A model generated the notes under the pieces. The model did no database searches. It saw only the letters and a program-made list of their open reading frames with translations, and was not told the DNA's origin. Positions 38,847 through 48,384 of a stretch of 64,000 bases of DNA are shown here, piece by piece (the first letter of the stretch is position 1; each line of letters begins with the position of its first letter). This DNA comes from Stakelama marina (lineage in GTDB: Bacteria > Pseudomonadota > Alphaproteobacteria > Sphingomonadales > Sphingomonadaceae). The translations under genes were made by a program, and so were the position numbers. The stretch spans positions 62,001 to 126,000 of the forward strand of contig NZ_JAGRQC010000004.1 in assembly GCF_018122655.1 (NCBI RefSeq). Direction: 5' to 3'.

Positions 38847-41594
38847 ATGTCACAGCGCATCGCCAACATCCCGCAACGTCGCGCGATCATCGATCGGCGC
38901 GCCCTGACCGAAAAGCTTGGCGCGCTTGAAGGCGACGATCCGGCGAAGCTGCGTCAGGCGGCGACCGGGCTGCTCAAGCAGGCGCTCGCCGATGGCCGTG
39001 CGGAGATCGAACGACGCTTTCTCGAAAAGCCGTCGAGCGGGTTGTCGACAGCGGCGGCGGGCGCGTTCCTGATCGACCAGCTGCTGCGGCTGCTGTGGGA
39101 TTTCACGATCCGCAGGCTCTATCCCAACAACAACCCGACCAACGCCGAACGAATGACGCTGATCGCGGTCGGCGGATATGGCCGCGGCGAAATGGCGCCG
39201 CATTCGGATGTCGATATCGGTTTCCTGACCCCGTGGAAACAGTCCGCCTGGTCAGAGCAGGTCATCGAATCGATGCTCTATGCGCTGTGGGACATGGGGC
39301 TGAAGGTCGGCCATTCCTCGCGCTCGCTCGACGAGATGGTGCGCATGTCGAAAAGCGACGTGACGATCCGCACCGCGCTCGTCGAGGCGCGCTACGTATG
39401 GGGCGACACCGATCTGTACGAAGAGGCCGCCCGCCGGTTCGAGGCAGAGGTGCAGCGCGACACCGCGCGACAGTTCATTGCCGACAAGCTCGCCGAACGC
39501 GAGGCGCGGCATCAGAAGATGGGCGACAGCCGCTATGTCGTCGAACCCAATGTGAAGGAAGGCAAGGGCGGCTTGCGCGACCTCCAGACGCTCTTCTGGA
39601 TCGGCAAATATGCGTACAATGTCCGCCGCGCCGCCGATCTGGTCGAGGCCGGTCTGTTCACCGCCCACGAATATCGCCAGTTCAATCGCGCCGAGAATTT
39701 CCTCTGGGCGGTGCGCTGTCACCTGCATCTGATCGCCGGACGCGCCGAGGAACGGCTGACCTTCGACGTCCAGCGCGAGATCGCGGAGCGGATGCGCTAT
39801 GCCGACCGACCCGGCAAGTCGAAAGTCGAGCGCTTCATGCAGTTCTATTTCCTGCAGGCGAAGCGCGTCGGCGACCTGACGGGCATATTCCTCGCCCATC
39901 TCGACGAAAAATATGCCGCGCGCGGCAGGCGCTTCGGGCTGCCGACGATCCGGCGGACGCCGCGCAAGCTGAAGGGCTTCGTCCTCGACCGCGGGCGCCT
40001 CGCGCTACCGTCGGACGATTTCTTCCAGAAAAAGCCGATCCGCCTGATCGAGATATTCGCGCTTGCCGATCTGCACGAACTCGAAATCCATCCGCTCGCG
40101 ATGCGCGCCGCTTCTCGCGACGCCAAATGTGTCGACGATGTGCGCGACGATCCCCGCGCGAACCAGTTGTTCCTCGACGTGCTGTCCAGCCCGCGCGACC
40201 CGGAAACGGTGCTGCGCTGGATGAACGAGGCCGGCGTATTCGGCCGCTTCGTGCCCGATTTCGGCCGTGTCGTCGCGCAGATGCAGTTCGACATGTACCA
40301 CCATTATACGGTCGATGAGCATACGATCCGCGCGATCGGCCTGCTCAGCAGGATCGAGCGCGGGATGCTGGCCGAAGACCATCCGGTTGCAACCGCGATT
40401 CTGCCGCAGATCGTGTCGCGCCGTGCGCTCTACGTCGCCGTGCTGCTGCACGACGTCGCCAAGGGACGCGGCGGCGATCATTCGGTGCTCGGTGCCGAGG
40501 TCGCGAACGAGCTGTGCCCGCGGCTGGGGCTGACCCCGGCGGAGACCGAAACGGTGGCGTGGCTGGTGCGCTATCACCTGCTGATGTCGGCGACCGCGTT
40601 CAAGCGCGACCTTGCCGACTTCAAGACGATCCTCGACTTTGCCGAGGTCGTGCAGAGCCCGCAGCGGCTGATGATGCTGCTGGTGCTCACCATCGTCGAT
40701 ATCCGCGCGGTCGGCCCGGGGGTGTGGAACGGCTGGAAACGCCAGCTCCTCGGTGACCTTTACGAAGCGGCGGAAGAGGTGCTGCGCCTTGGCCACAAGC
40801 ACAAGGGCAGGGGGGAGCGCATCGCCGCCAAGCAGCAGGCGCTAGCCGACGAACTCGGCTGGGACGATGACCAGTTGAGCGCGTTCGACCGGCGCGTGTC
40901 GGATGCCTATTGGGTTGCCGAACCGCTCGACGTGCTCGAACGCAACGCGCGACTGGTCAATGCCTCGGAAGACACGCAACTCGCGATCGACGCCGAAATC
41001 TATCCCGAGCGCGACGCGACGCTCATCACCGTTTATGCGGCCGACCATCCGGGCCTGTTCTACCGTATCGCCGGCGCGATCCATGCCGCGAGCGGCAACA
41101 TCATCGACGCGCGCATCCACACCACGAACGATGGTCGCGCGCTCGACAACTTCCTGGTTCAGGATGTGCGCGGCCAGCCGTTCGACAATCCCGAACAGAT
41201 CGAGCGGCTGAAACAGGGTATCGGCGATGCGCTCGCCAATCGCGTCAGGCTGGCCGACCGCTTGCAGAAGAAGCCGCTGCCGCGGCCGCGCGCCGAAGCT
41301 TTCACCATCGCGCCCAATGTCCTGATCGACAACCGGGCTTCGAACCGCGTGACGGTGATAGAGGTGAATGCGCGCGATCGCCCCGCGCTGCTGCACGATT
41401 TGGCGCAGGCGCTGTTCCAGTCGAAGGTCACGATCCATTCCGCCCATGTCGCGACCTATGGCGAGCGCGCGGTCGATACCTTTTACGTAACCGATCTGAT
41501 CGGCGACAAGATCACCAATGCCGGGCGGATGAAGGCGGTCGAGCGCCGCCTGCTCGAGGCAGCCGAAACGTCCGATCCGGCAAAGGCGGCCTGA
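38847..41594 (+). CDS. glnD: PII uridylyltransferase / uridylyl-removing enzyme
   Basis: A 915-residue nitrogen sensor that uridylylates PII proteins when glutamine is low and removes UMP when it is high. Domains in order: nucleotidyltransferase with GGYGRGEMAPHSDVDIGFL (about 110-130), the PII-UT linker region (KEGKGGLRDLQTLFWIGKY), HD hydrolase with VAVLLHDVAKGRGGDHS (about 525-545) and two ACT domains (LITVYAADHPGLFYRIAGAI near 730 and VIEVNARDRPALLHDLAQAL near 840). Length is normal. Confidence 0.97.
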   Translation: MSQRIANIPQRRAIIDRRALTEKLGALEGDDPAKLRQAATGLLKQALADGRAEIERRFLEKPSSGLSTAAAGAFLIDQLLRLLWDFTIRRLYPNNNPTNAERMTLIAVGGYGRGEMAPHSDVDIGFLTPWKQSAWSEQVIESMLYALWDMGLKVGHSSRSLDEMVRMSKSDVTIRTALVEARYVWGDTDLYEEAARRFEAEVQRDTARQFIADKLAEREARHQKMGDSRYVVEPNVKEGKGGLRDLQTLFWIGKYAYNVRRAADLVEAGLFTAHEYRQFNRAENFLWAVRCHLHLIAGRAEERLTFDVQREIAERMRYADRPGKSKVERFMQFYFLQAKRVGDLTGIFLAHLDEKYAARGRRFGLPTIRRTPRKLKGFVLDRGRLALPSDDFFQKKPIRLIEIFALADLHELEIHPLAMRAASRDAKCVDDVRDDPRANQLFLDVLSSPRDPETVLRWMNEAGVFGRFVPDFGRVVAQMQFDMYHHYTVDEHTIRAIGLLSRIERGMLAEDHPVATAILPQIVSRRALYVAVLLHDVAKGRGGDHSVLGAEVANELCPRLGLTPAETETVAWLVRYHLLMSATAFKRDLADFKTILDFAEVVQSPQRLMMLLVLTIVDIRAVGPGVWNGWKRQLLGDLYEAAEEVLRLGHKHKGRGERIAAKQQALADELGWDDDQLSAFDRRVSDAYWVAEPLDVLERNARLVNASEDTQLAIDAEIYPERDATLITVYAADHPGLFYRIAGAIHAASGNIIDARIHTTNDGRALDNFLVQDVRGQPFDNPEQIERLKQGIGDALANRVRLADRLQKKPLPRPRAEAFTIAPNVLIDNRASNRVTVIEVNARDRPALLHDLAQALFQSKVTIHSAHVATYGERAVDTFYVTDLIGDKITNAGRMKAVERRLLEAAETSDPAKAA

Positions 41595-41618
41595 TAGCGT
41601 TCGGGCCGCGCGGTCTCC

Positions 41619-43508
41619 TCATTCGCTGTTCGCGTTTTTCTCCGCGTCGGCCTGCGCCTTGGCATCGGCGTTGGCCTTCGCCGCCTTCGCCTCTACCGCG
41701 CGCACGACATTGCGCGCCGCCTTTTCGGCTTCGGGCTCGGGCGGGATGAAGCTGATGACCTGATCGCCCTCCTCGACAAACGGCTTTTGTCGCGCGGAGA
41801 AGAACTCGATCTCGCCGTCCTCGTGCTGGACCGCGACTGCCTCTCCGCCTTCGTCGAGATTGGCGGTGAAATCGGAAAAGGTGAACTTTTCGGTGATGCG
41901 CGTGCGGCTGAACTCCCAGCCTTCGGCAATCAGGCGTTGCAGTTCGTCGACCGTGCGCTCGCTTTCGAGCAGCACGCGCCCGCGCGGCTTCACGCCGCCC
42001 TTCCGGGTGTCCGCCGCTGCGGTCTGGGTAAGGCGTTCGAATCCCATTTCGGGGCCGAGGTCGGCGCAGATCAGCGAATTATAGGCATCGTTGTCGCTTG
42101 CCGCGAGCAGTTGCTGGAACTCGCCGAGATCGAGATGGTCCTCGGTCACCTCGTCGAGCAGATCGCCGCGATAGACGTCAAGGTCCTGACGGCGAGGATT
42201 GCGCAGCGCGAAGGAGGAGCTGTCGGCAATCGTCACGCCATAGCCCAGCCCCTTCAGATAGACGCCGAACGCCGTCGTCCAGTCGTTCGCGCCGACGATC
42301 AGGATGTCCTCTCCCTTGCCGCGTTCGATGCCCAGCTGCTCGGCGACGAAACGTGCTGAAAAGCCGTGCGCGAGGATGGTCACGATGACCACCGCGAAGC
42401 TGAGCGGGACCAGCGCCTCGGCATCGGGAATGCCGTATTCGGACAGGCGAAAAGCGAACAGCCCGGTGATCGCGACGGCGACGATGCCGCGCGGCGCGAT
42501 CCATGCGATGAACAGACGTTCGCGCCACGGCATCTTCGAAAAGAGCAGGCTGACGAGAACCGTCACCGGGCGCACCACGAACAGCAGCAGCACGAGGAAG
42601 ATCAGGAACCGCGCGCGGAAGGCGGACAGCGTTTCCCAGTCGAGCGTTGCCGACAGGATCACGAACACGCCCGAGATCAGGAGGACGGTCAGATCCTCCT
42701 TGAACCGGCGCAGCAGATGCGTCGAATGGATCGGCCGGTTGGCCATCACCACGCCCATCAGCGTGACGGTAATCAGTCCGGTTTCATGCTTGATGATGTC
42801 GGCGACGACGAAGCCGGCGATGACGACGATCAGCAGCACCGGCGATTTCAGGAATTCGGGAACATAGCCGCGCGGGAACAGCCAGGTGACGGCATAGCCC
42901 AGCGCCACGCCGATCGCGCCGGCGGCCACGGTGGCGACGATGACATCCATGCCGACCTGCGCGATCCCCGCATCGGCGCCTTCATAGGTGATATAGCCGT
43001 AGATGAAGACCGCGAGCAGCGCGCCGATCGGGTCGTTGACGATCCCTTCCCAGCGCAGCGTATCGCCGACGCGCGCGGGCAGGCGCAGCGTTCGAAGCAT
43101 CGGACCGATCACGGTGGGGCCGGTGACGACCAGAATGCCGCCGAACAGCATCGACACTTCCCAGCTCAACCCCGCACCGTAATGCGCCGCCCAGGCGCCG
43201 AGCAACCAGCCGAGCGGAACGCCGATCAGCACCAGCCGGGCCACCGCGGCACCGGCATGGCGCAGGTCGCGGAAATTGAGGCTTAGCCCGCCTTCGAACA
43301 GGATCACCGCGACCGCGAGCTTGATGATCGGTTCCTGAAGTTCGCCCAGGTCGCGCTCGGGCACGATGATGCCGAGCACGGGGCCGGCAATGACACCGGC
43401 GATCAGCATCAGCGCAATGGCCGGCCTGCCGGTGCGCCATGCAATCCATTGCGCGCCGATCCCGATGATGCCGATCAGCGCGAGTTTGACGAGAAGCGAA
43501 TCAATCAT
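41619..43508 (-). CDS. Monovalent cation/proton antiporter (CPA type) with TrkA-N domain
   Basis: A 629-residue protein. The first 400 residues contain about 12 membrane helices with the antiporter sequences ITVTLMGVVMANRPI and VNDPIGALLAVFIYG; the Asn-Asp pair is typical of the ion site. A cytoplasmic Rossmann domain follows (GEDILIVGANDWTTAFGVYL), then a further soluble domain. The C-terminal tail is repetitive in Ala, Lys, Glu and Asp. Na+/H+ or K+/H+ exchange is expected, with nucleotide-regulated gating inferred from the TrkA-N part. The gene is convergent with glnD. Confidence 0.9.
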   Translation of the reverse strand: MIDSLLVKLALIGIIGIGAQWIAWRTGRPAIALMLIAGVIAGPVLGIIVPERDLGELQEPIIKLAVAVILFEGGLSLNFRDLRHAGAAVARLVLIGVPLGWLLGAWAAHYGAGLSWEVSMLFGGILVVTGPTVIGPMLRTLRLPARVGDTLRWEGIVNDPIGALLAVFIYGYITYEGADAGIAQVGMDVIVATVAAGAIGVALGYAVTWLFPRGYVPEFLKSPVLLIVVIAGFVVADIIKHETGLITVTLMGVVMANRPIHSTHLLRRFKEDLTVLLISGVFVILSATLDWETLSAFRARFLIFLVLLLFVVRPVTVLVSLLFSKMPWRERLFIAWIAPRGIVAVAITGLFAFRLSEYGIPDAEALVPLSFAVVIVTILAHGFSARFVAEQLGIERGKGEDILIVGANDWTTAFGVYLKGLGYGVTIADSSSFALRNPRRQDLDVYRGDLLDEVTEDHLDLGEFQQLLAASDNDAYNSLICADLGPEMGFERLTQTAAADTRKGGVKPRGRVLLESERTVDELQRLIAEGWEFSRTRITEKFTFSDFTANLDEGGEAVAVQHEDGEIEFFSARQKPFVEEGDQVISFIPPEPEAEKAARNVVRAVEAKAAKANADAKAQADAEKNANSE

Positions 43509-43582
43509 GCGAGGGCAGGACTATCGGCTTTTTCGAAAAGGGGTTAGTCTTGCCTTGCCGGCACGGAACAGGGAGACGTGGC

Positions 43583-43978
43583 ATGGGCGTAGTTGGCATC
43601 GGCGGCATCTTCTTTCGGTCGAAGGATCCAGAAGGCTTGTCGTCGTGGTATTCAGAACATCTGGACGTCGGTGCGGGTTGCACCGCCGAGGATGCGGGCG
43701 AACCCGAGGAATGGTTCTGGAAGACACAGGGCGGACCGGTGGTCTTCGCGCCGTTCAAGGCGGACACCGATTATTTTCCCGCCGACAAGGCGTTCATGCT
43801 GAACCTGCGCGTCCGCGATCTCGACGGGCTGCTCGAGAAGCTGGCGGCAGAGGGGATTGCGATCGAAACGCGCGCCGAGTGGGATTCGCCCGAGACCGGG
43901 CAATTCGCCCGCATCCACGATCCCGAAGGCAACGCCATCGAATTGTGGGAGCCGCCCGCGGGCAACGACGACGGCTGA
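43583..43978 (+). CDS. VOC (glyoxalase/bleomycin resistance-like) family protein
   Basis: A 131-residue protein with two beta-alpha-beta-beta-beta modules of the vicinal oxygen chelate fold. Visible parts are GGIFFRSKDPEGLSSWYSEH at the N-terminus and QFARIHDPEGNAIELWEPP with the conserved Glu near the end. The first metal ligand (usually His or Gln in strand one) is not obvious, so it may not be a metal-dependent glyoxalase. The start has GGGAGA upstream. Substrate unknown. Confidence 0.88.
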   Translation: MGVVGIGGIFFRSKDPEGLSSWYSEHLDVGAGCTAEDAGEPEEWFWKTQGGPVVFAPFKADTDYFPADKAFMLNLRVRDLDGLLEKLAAEGIAIETRAEWDSPETGQFARIHDPEGNAIELWEPPAGNDDG

Positions 43979-43988
43979 GCGGCTGCGC

Positions 43989-44894
43989 TCAGCGATCGGC
44001 CTGCTGCCAGACGCGGACATAATCGACCGCCATGCTCGACGGGAATACGCTGTCGTCGATCCCTTTCTGGCCGCCCCAGTCGCCGCCGACCGCGACGTTG
44101 AGGATCAGATATTCGGGGTCGTCGAACGGCCAGCGTGCGGTGTCGCCGCTGCCATCATTGGCGAACCGCATATAGGCGTGACCATCGACGCCGATCAGGA
44201 TTTGCTTCGGCGTCCACCAGAGCTGATATTTGTGAAACGCGCTGCACGCGTCCTTCACCGAAATCTGCGAGCCGATCTGTGTGCCGATAACGTGGTTATA
44301 GGCCTTGGTGTGGATCGTGCCGTGTATTTCGCCCTGATCGAAGCCGACATGCTCCATGATGTCGATCTCTCCGATCTCGGGCCAGGAAACGTCCTGCTTC
44401 GTGCCCAGCATCCAGATCGCGGGCCAGGTGCCGCGGCCGCAGGCGATCCTGGCCGAAATTTCGAAAAAGCCGTATTTCCATTGCTCGAGACCACGGGTGA
44501 GCAGGCGCGCGGACGTGTATTCCTGCCCGCCATAATCCTTCACCGTATCGGGATCGAGGGTCTCGTGGCGCGCGGTGATAATCAGCTTGCCGTCCTCGAC
44601 CCGCGCATTTTCCGGTCGGTCGGCGCTGTAATATTGCTTTTCGTGATTGGCCCAGCCCTGCTTGTTGCGGGCGGTGTCGTACTGCCATTTGGCAGGATCG
44701 GGCAGGCCGGGCTTGTCGAATTCGTCGGACCAGACGAGGCGATAATCGTCCGGCACGGCGATCGGCAGGTCGACCGCGCCATTCTTGGCCGAAAGGCCGC
44801 TGTCGGGCAAATCCTGCGGCGCAGGGCTTGCCGCCGAGACAAGGAGCGGAGCCGCGCCCAGCGCGAGCGCCAGGACGCGGCTCGAACGCATCAT
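43989..44894 (-). CDS. Glycoside hydrolase family 16 protein
   Basis: A 301-residue exported beta-glucanase-like enzyme. A signal peptide ([19 protein letters not shown]) precedes the jelly-roll domain. The GH16 catalytic signature is present as [12 protein letters not shown] (nucleophile Glu, Asp and acid/base Glu). Other family sequences are [20 protein letters not shown] and [13 protein letters not shown]. Laminarin or other beta-1,3-glucans are likely substrates. The ATG overlaps the infC stop (ATGATG over TGA), so it appears translationally coupled to an initiation factor gene. Confidence 0.92.
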   Translation of the reverse strand: MMRSSRVLALALGAAPLLVSAASPAPQDLPDSGLSAKNGAVDLPIAVPDDYRLVWSDEFDKPGLPDPAKWQYDTARNKQGWANHEKQYYSADRPENARVEDGKLIITARHETLDPDTVKDYGGQEYTSARLLTRGLEQWKYGFFEISARIACGRGTWPAIWMLGTKQDVSWPEIGEIDIMEHVGFDQGEIHGTIHTKAYNHVIGTQIGSQISVKDACSAFHKYQLWWTPKQILIGVDGHAYMRFANDGSGDTARWPFDDPEYLILNVAVGGDWGGQKGIDDSVFPSSMAVDYVRVWQQADR

Positions 44895-45430
44895 TTGGGC
44901 GCCAGCACCATCAGCATCTGCCGGCCTTCCATGCGCGGATAGGCTTCGACCTTCGCGTCCTCGGCGCAATCCTCGGCGACGCGCTGGAGCAGCGCCATGC
45001 CGAGTTCGCCGTGCGAAAGTTCACGACCGCGAAAGCGCAACGTGACCTTCACCTTGTCGCCATCCCCGATGAACTTGTGCACGTTACGCATCTTGGTGTC
45101 GTAATCGTGATCGTCGATGTTCGGACGCATCTTGATCTCCTTGATCTCCTGCGTCTTCTGCGACTTGCGCGCGGCATTGGCCTTTTTCTGGGCCTCGTAC
45201 TTGTACTTGCCGACATCGAGGAACTTGGCGACCGGCGGGTTGGCGTTGGGCGACACTTCGACGAGGTCGAGCCCGACATCGGCAGCCTGCTCCATCGCCT
45301 CGCGCGTGAACATCACGCCGAGATTTTCGCCTTCATGGTCGATCACGCGGACCTTCGGCGACTGGATGAACTCGTTGTACCGGGGGCCGTTCATCGGGGG
45401 TGGCGTGTTACGCCGCATAGGGGGTCGTAT
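44891..45430 (-). CDS. infC: Translation initiation factor IF-3
   Basis: A 179-residue IF-3 if translation starts at the ATA codon 45428-45430; 175 if at the ATG 12 bases further in. AGGAGAG ends 6 bases before the ATA but 18 before the ATG, so the spacing strongly favours AUA. Rare start codons are a known, autoregulatory feature of infC (AUU in E. coli). The N-domain ([20 protein letters not shown]), linker ([20 protein letters not shown]) and C-domain ([20 protein letters not shown]) are complete. It follows thrS and overlaps the GH16 gene. Confidence 0.96.
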   Translation of the reverse strand: MRPPMRRNTPPPMNGPRYNEFIQSPKVRVIDHEGENLGVMFTREAMEQAADVGLDLVEVSPNANPPVAKFLDVGKYKYEAQKKANAARKSQKTQEIKEIKMRPNIDDHDYDTKMRNVHKFIGDGDKVKVTLRFRGRELSHGELGMALLQRVAEDCAEDAKVEAYPRMEGRQMLMVLAPK

Positions 45431-45443
45431 GTTGGTCTCTCCT
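45428..45443 (-). promoter_or_regulatory. Shine-Dalgarno and predicted AUA start of infC
   Basis: Reading the - strand, AGGAGAG (45443-45437) is followed by 6 bases and then ATA (45430-45428), in frame with IF-3. The first ATG in frame is too far from this ribosome site. A rare start makes translation sensitive to IF-3 level, so autoregulation is the likely purpose. Confidence 0.65.
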
Positions 45444-45468
45444 GTCGAGATTGAAAAACTGAATCAGC

Positions 45469-45515
45469 AATATAAGCGATTCGCCGCAGCTTTTGAAGAT
45501 GGCGGGGCTGCGGCG
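45469..45515 (-). promoter_or_regulatory. Hairpin and possible promoter between thrS and infC
   Basis: A 9-base perfect inverted repeat (CGCCGCAGC at 45482-45490, GCTGCGGCG at 45507-45515) lies in the thrS-infC gap. Downstream on the - strand, TATATT (45474-45469) resembles a -10 box with TTCAAA 17 bases upstream, inside the hairpin loop. infC could thus have its own promoter, or the hairpin could reduce read-through from thrS. Confidence 0.4.
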
Positions 45516-45542
45516 TAGCACAACGGGCGTTCCTTCCGCCGC

Positions 45543-47543
45543 TCAGCGCATGTCGGGCGGTGTTGCTTCGGTGGTCAGTTGCGCGAGCGCATCGTCGAGC
45601 GAAAGCACCTTCTGTTTCGCGCCTTCGCCGAGCTGGCGCAGCGCGACCGTGCCCTCCTCCGCTTCGCGCTTGCCGACGACGAGCAGGTTCGGAACCTTGG
45701 CGAGCGAGTGTTCGCGCACCTTGTAGTTGATCTTCTCGTTGCGCAGATCGACCTCGACGCGGATGCCCGCGGCGCGCAGCTTGGCGGCTACTTCTTTCGC
45801 ATAATCATCGGCGTCGGACACGATCGTCGCGACGACCGCCTGCACAGGCGCGAGCCACAGCGGCAGCTTGCCCTCGAAATGCTCGATCAGGATGCCGATG
45901 AAGCGTTCATAGCTGCCGAAGATCGCGCGGTGGAGCATGATCGGGCGGTGGCGCTCGCCATCTTCCGCAACATAGGTCGCGTCTAGCCGGTCGGGCAGCA
46001 CGCGGTCGGACTGGATCGTGCCGACCTGCCAGGTCCGCCCGATCGCGTCGGTCAGGTGCCATTCGAGCTTCGGCGCATAGAAGGCGCCTTCGCCGGGCAG
46101 TTCTTCCCAGCCATATTCCTCGGTCGCGAGCCCCGCTTCGACCACGGCGTTGCGCAGTTCCTCCTCGGCCTTGTCCCAGTCGGCGTCGGAGCCGAAGCGC
46201 TTGTCGGGGCGCAGTGCGAGCTTGATCGCGTATTTGAAGCCGAAATCGCGGTAGATGCGGTCGGCGAGTTCGCAAAAGGCGCGAACCTCGTCGACGATCT
46301 GGTCCTCGCGGCAGAAGATGTGCGCATCGTCCTGCGTGAACTGGCGCACGCGCATCAGGCCGTGCAGCGCGCCATGCGGCTCGTTGCGGTGGCAGCAGCC
46401 ATTTTCATAGAGGCGCAAGGGAAGGTCGCGGTACGACTTGATGCCCTGTTTGAACACCAGCACATGCGCCGGGCAGTTCATCGGCTTGAGCGCCATCCAG
46501 TCGGCCTCGCCCGAGATGATCTCGCCCTCATCCTCGACATTGGGCACCTCGTCGGGGATGACGAACATGTTCTCGCGGTACTTGCCCCAATGGCCCGACT
46601 GTTCCCACTGGCGCGCGTCCATCACCTGCGGCGTCTTGATCTCGCGGTAGCCGGCGGCGTCGATCGCGCGGCGCATATAGGCCTCGAGCGCGCGCCAGAT
46701 GACATACCCCTTGGGATGCCAGAAGACCGAACCGTGCGCTTCGGACTGAAGGTGGAACAGGTCCATCTCCGCGCCGACCTTGCGGTGGTCGCGCTTGGCG
46801 GCTTCCTCGAGCCGGTGGAGATGCGCGTCGAGCTGCTTCTTGTTGAGCCAGCCGGTGCCATAGATGCGCGTGAGCTGTGCATTGTTCTGGTCGCCGCGCC
46901 AGTAAGCGCCCGCCACACGCATCAGCTTGAACGCCTGCGGATCGAGCTTTCCGGTGCTCGCGAGATGCGGGCCGCGGCACATGTCGAGCCAGTCCTCGCC
47001 CGACCAGTAAACCGTCAGTTCCTCGCCCTCGGGCAGTTCGGCGGCCCATTCGGCCTTGAAGACCTCGCCGTCGGCCTTCCACTTGGCGATCAGGTCCTCG
47101 CGGTTCCAAACCTCTCGGCGAAGCGGTTTGTCGGCGCGGATGATTTCGCGCATTTTCTCTTCGATGGCGGGCAGATCGTCCATCGAAAAGGGGTCGCGGT
47201 CGGCGGGCGCCTTCACGTCGTAATAGAAACCGTCGTCGGTCGCCGGGCCGAAGGTGATCTGCGTGCCCGGCCACAGTGCCTGCACCGCCTCGGCCAGCAC
47301 ATGCGCATAGTCGTGGCGCACAAGCTCGAGCGCATCGGCCTCGTCGCGCGAGGTGATGAGTGCGAGTTCGGCATCGCCCTCGAGCGGGCGCATGATGTCG
47401 CGCACCTCGCCATCGACCTTGGCCGCCATCGCCGCCTTCGCAAGCCCCGGCCCGATCGCCGCCGCGATGTCCGCGGGGGTAGTCCCCGGCGCCACTTCCC
47501 GGACAGAACCGTCGGGCAGCGTGATCTTGAACATCTCGGACAT
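45543..47543 (-). CDS. threonyl-tRNA synthetase thrS: Threonyl-tRNA synthetase
   Basis: A 666-residue class II synthetase. It has the N-terminal TGS domain ([20 protein letters not shown]), the editing domain with [17 protein letters not shown], the catalytic core with zinc ligand Cys in [12 protein letters not shown] and motif 2 [20 protein letters not shown], and the C-terminal anticodon domain. The start is uncertain: this ATG, an upstream GTG at 47558 and a downstream ATG at 47534 all lack a strong Shine-Dalgarno. The thrS-infC order is classical. Confidence 0.96.
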   Translation of the reverse strand: MSEMFKITLPDGSVREVAPGTTPADIAAAIGPGLAKAAMAAKVDGEVRDIMRPLEGDAELALITSRDEADALELVRHDYAHVLAEAVQALWPGTQITFGPATDDGFYYDVKAPADRDPFSMDDLPAIEEKMREIIRADKPLRREVWNREDLIAKWKADGEVFKAEWAAELPEGEELTVYWSGEDWLDMCRGPHLASTGKLDPQAFKLMRVAGAYWRGDQNNAQLTRIYGTGWLNKKQLDAHLHRLEEAAKRDHRKVGAEMDLFHLQSEAHGSVFWHPKGYVIWRALEAYMRRAIDAAGYREIKTPQVMDARQWEQSGHWGKYRENMFVIPDEVPNVEDEGEIISGEADWMALKPMNCPAHVLVFKQGIKSYRDLPLRLYENGCCHRNEPHGALHGLMRVRQFTQDDAHIFCREDQIVDEVRAFCELADRIYRDFGFKYAIKLALRPDKRFGSDADWDKAEEELRNAVVEAGLATEEYGWEELPGEGAFYAPKLEWHLTDAIGRTWQVGTIQSDRVLPDRLDATYVAEDGERHRPIMLHRAIFGSYERFIGILIEHFEGKLPLWLAPVQAVVATIVSDADDYAKEVAAKLRAAGIRVEVDLRNEKINYKVREHSLAKVPNLLVVGKREAEEGTVALRQLGEGAKQKVLSLDDALAQLTTEATPPDMR

Positions 47544-47643
47544 GGGGTGGGGTTTCACCAGAAGCGTTGTTTGCGGAGCCGCGGCTTATGCCGCCGCAAG
47601 GGGTAGATAGGCAAGGGGAAGCGGGAGGGCGAGTCCCGAAAGG

Positions 47644-48288
47644 TTAATCCTCGCGGCTCATCACAGTCGGCAAGACGGTTTCCCTTTTTCCCTTCTTTCG
47701 ACCACTACGGTACCGGCTCTGATATTCGCGGCGCTGTTTCGCTACCTCGTACAAAACGATGCCCGAACTCGTGGCGAGGTTCAGGCTCTCGATCATGCCG
47801 AACATTGGGATGCTTACGCACATCTCGCATCGTTCGACGGCCAGATCGGAAATGCCGCGGGTTTCGTTGCCGAACCAAACAGCAAGTTTCGTGTGTTCGG
47901 TGTAATCACCCTCATGCAGAAAAATGCTCTTTTTGCCTTTCACATGGGGCGAAGTAACGATCGATACGAAGCCATTCTTTTCGAGATGGTCGAGGCAGTC
48001 CTGTGTGTTGTCGAACCGTTTAAGAAACGTCCACTTGATCGCTGAGACAGACAGCTTCGAAAGCTTGGCCTCTTCGCGAAGTTCTTGCCAGTCGTCTGAA
48101 AGAACGTGCCTAGGATCAATCACATATACCTTCTCGACGCCCAAGGCGTTTACGTTCCTGATGGCGGTGCCGATGTTACGTGGGTTCTGGGGGTCTTCGA
48201 TAACGGCAATCAGGTTTTTGCATTGGAAAGGCTTGATGGCATCCGCGCGCTGGCGTGCCGGCTTTTTCTCCAAGCTTAAATCGTTCAC
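47644..48288 (-). CDS. TrmH/SpoU-family RNA 2'-O-methyltransferase, atypical composition
   Basis: A 214-residue SPOUT enzyme. The three knot motifs are visible: NPRNIGTAIRNVNALG, VWFGNETRGISD and SIPMFGMIESLNLATSSGIV. The C-terminal tail is Lys/Arg-rich, as in TrmH, which methylates G18 of tRNA. The exact target is uncertain. The gene uses many A/T-ending and Lys AAA codons and is Lys-rich, unlike its GC-rich neighbours, which suggests recent horizontal transfer. It stands alone between thrS and ldcA. Confidence 0.88.
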   Translation of the reverse strand: MNDLSLEKKPARQRADAIKPFQCKNLIAVIEDPQNPRNIGTAIRNVNALGVEKVYVIDPRHVLSDDWQELREEAKLSKLSVSAIKWTFLKRFDNTQDCLDHLEKNGFVSIVTSPHVKGKKSIFLHEGDYTEHTKLAVWFGNETRGISDLAVERCEMCVSIPMFGMIESLNLATSSGIVLYEVAKQRREYQSRYRSGRKKGKRETVLPTVMSRED

Positions 48289-48384
48289 GGGCCAGCTTTC
48301 CTCTTATCGATTAACACCCATGCCTTACATTTCCTTCGCCCGCCATCATCGGGGGCTATGTCGGTCAGACGTTTCTCTGAATCG

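Noticed and set aside
46056..47606. A 516-residue open frame opposite thrS
   Set aside because: Antisense to thrS; no motif and no start signal.
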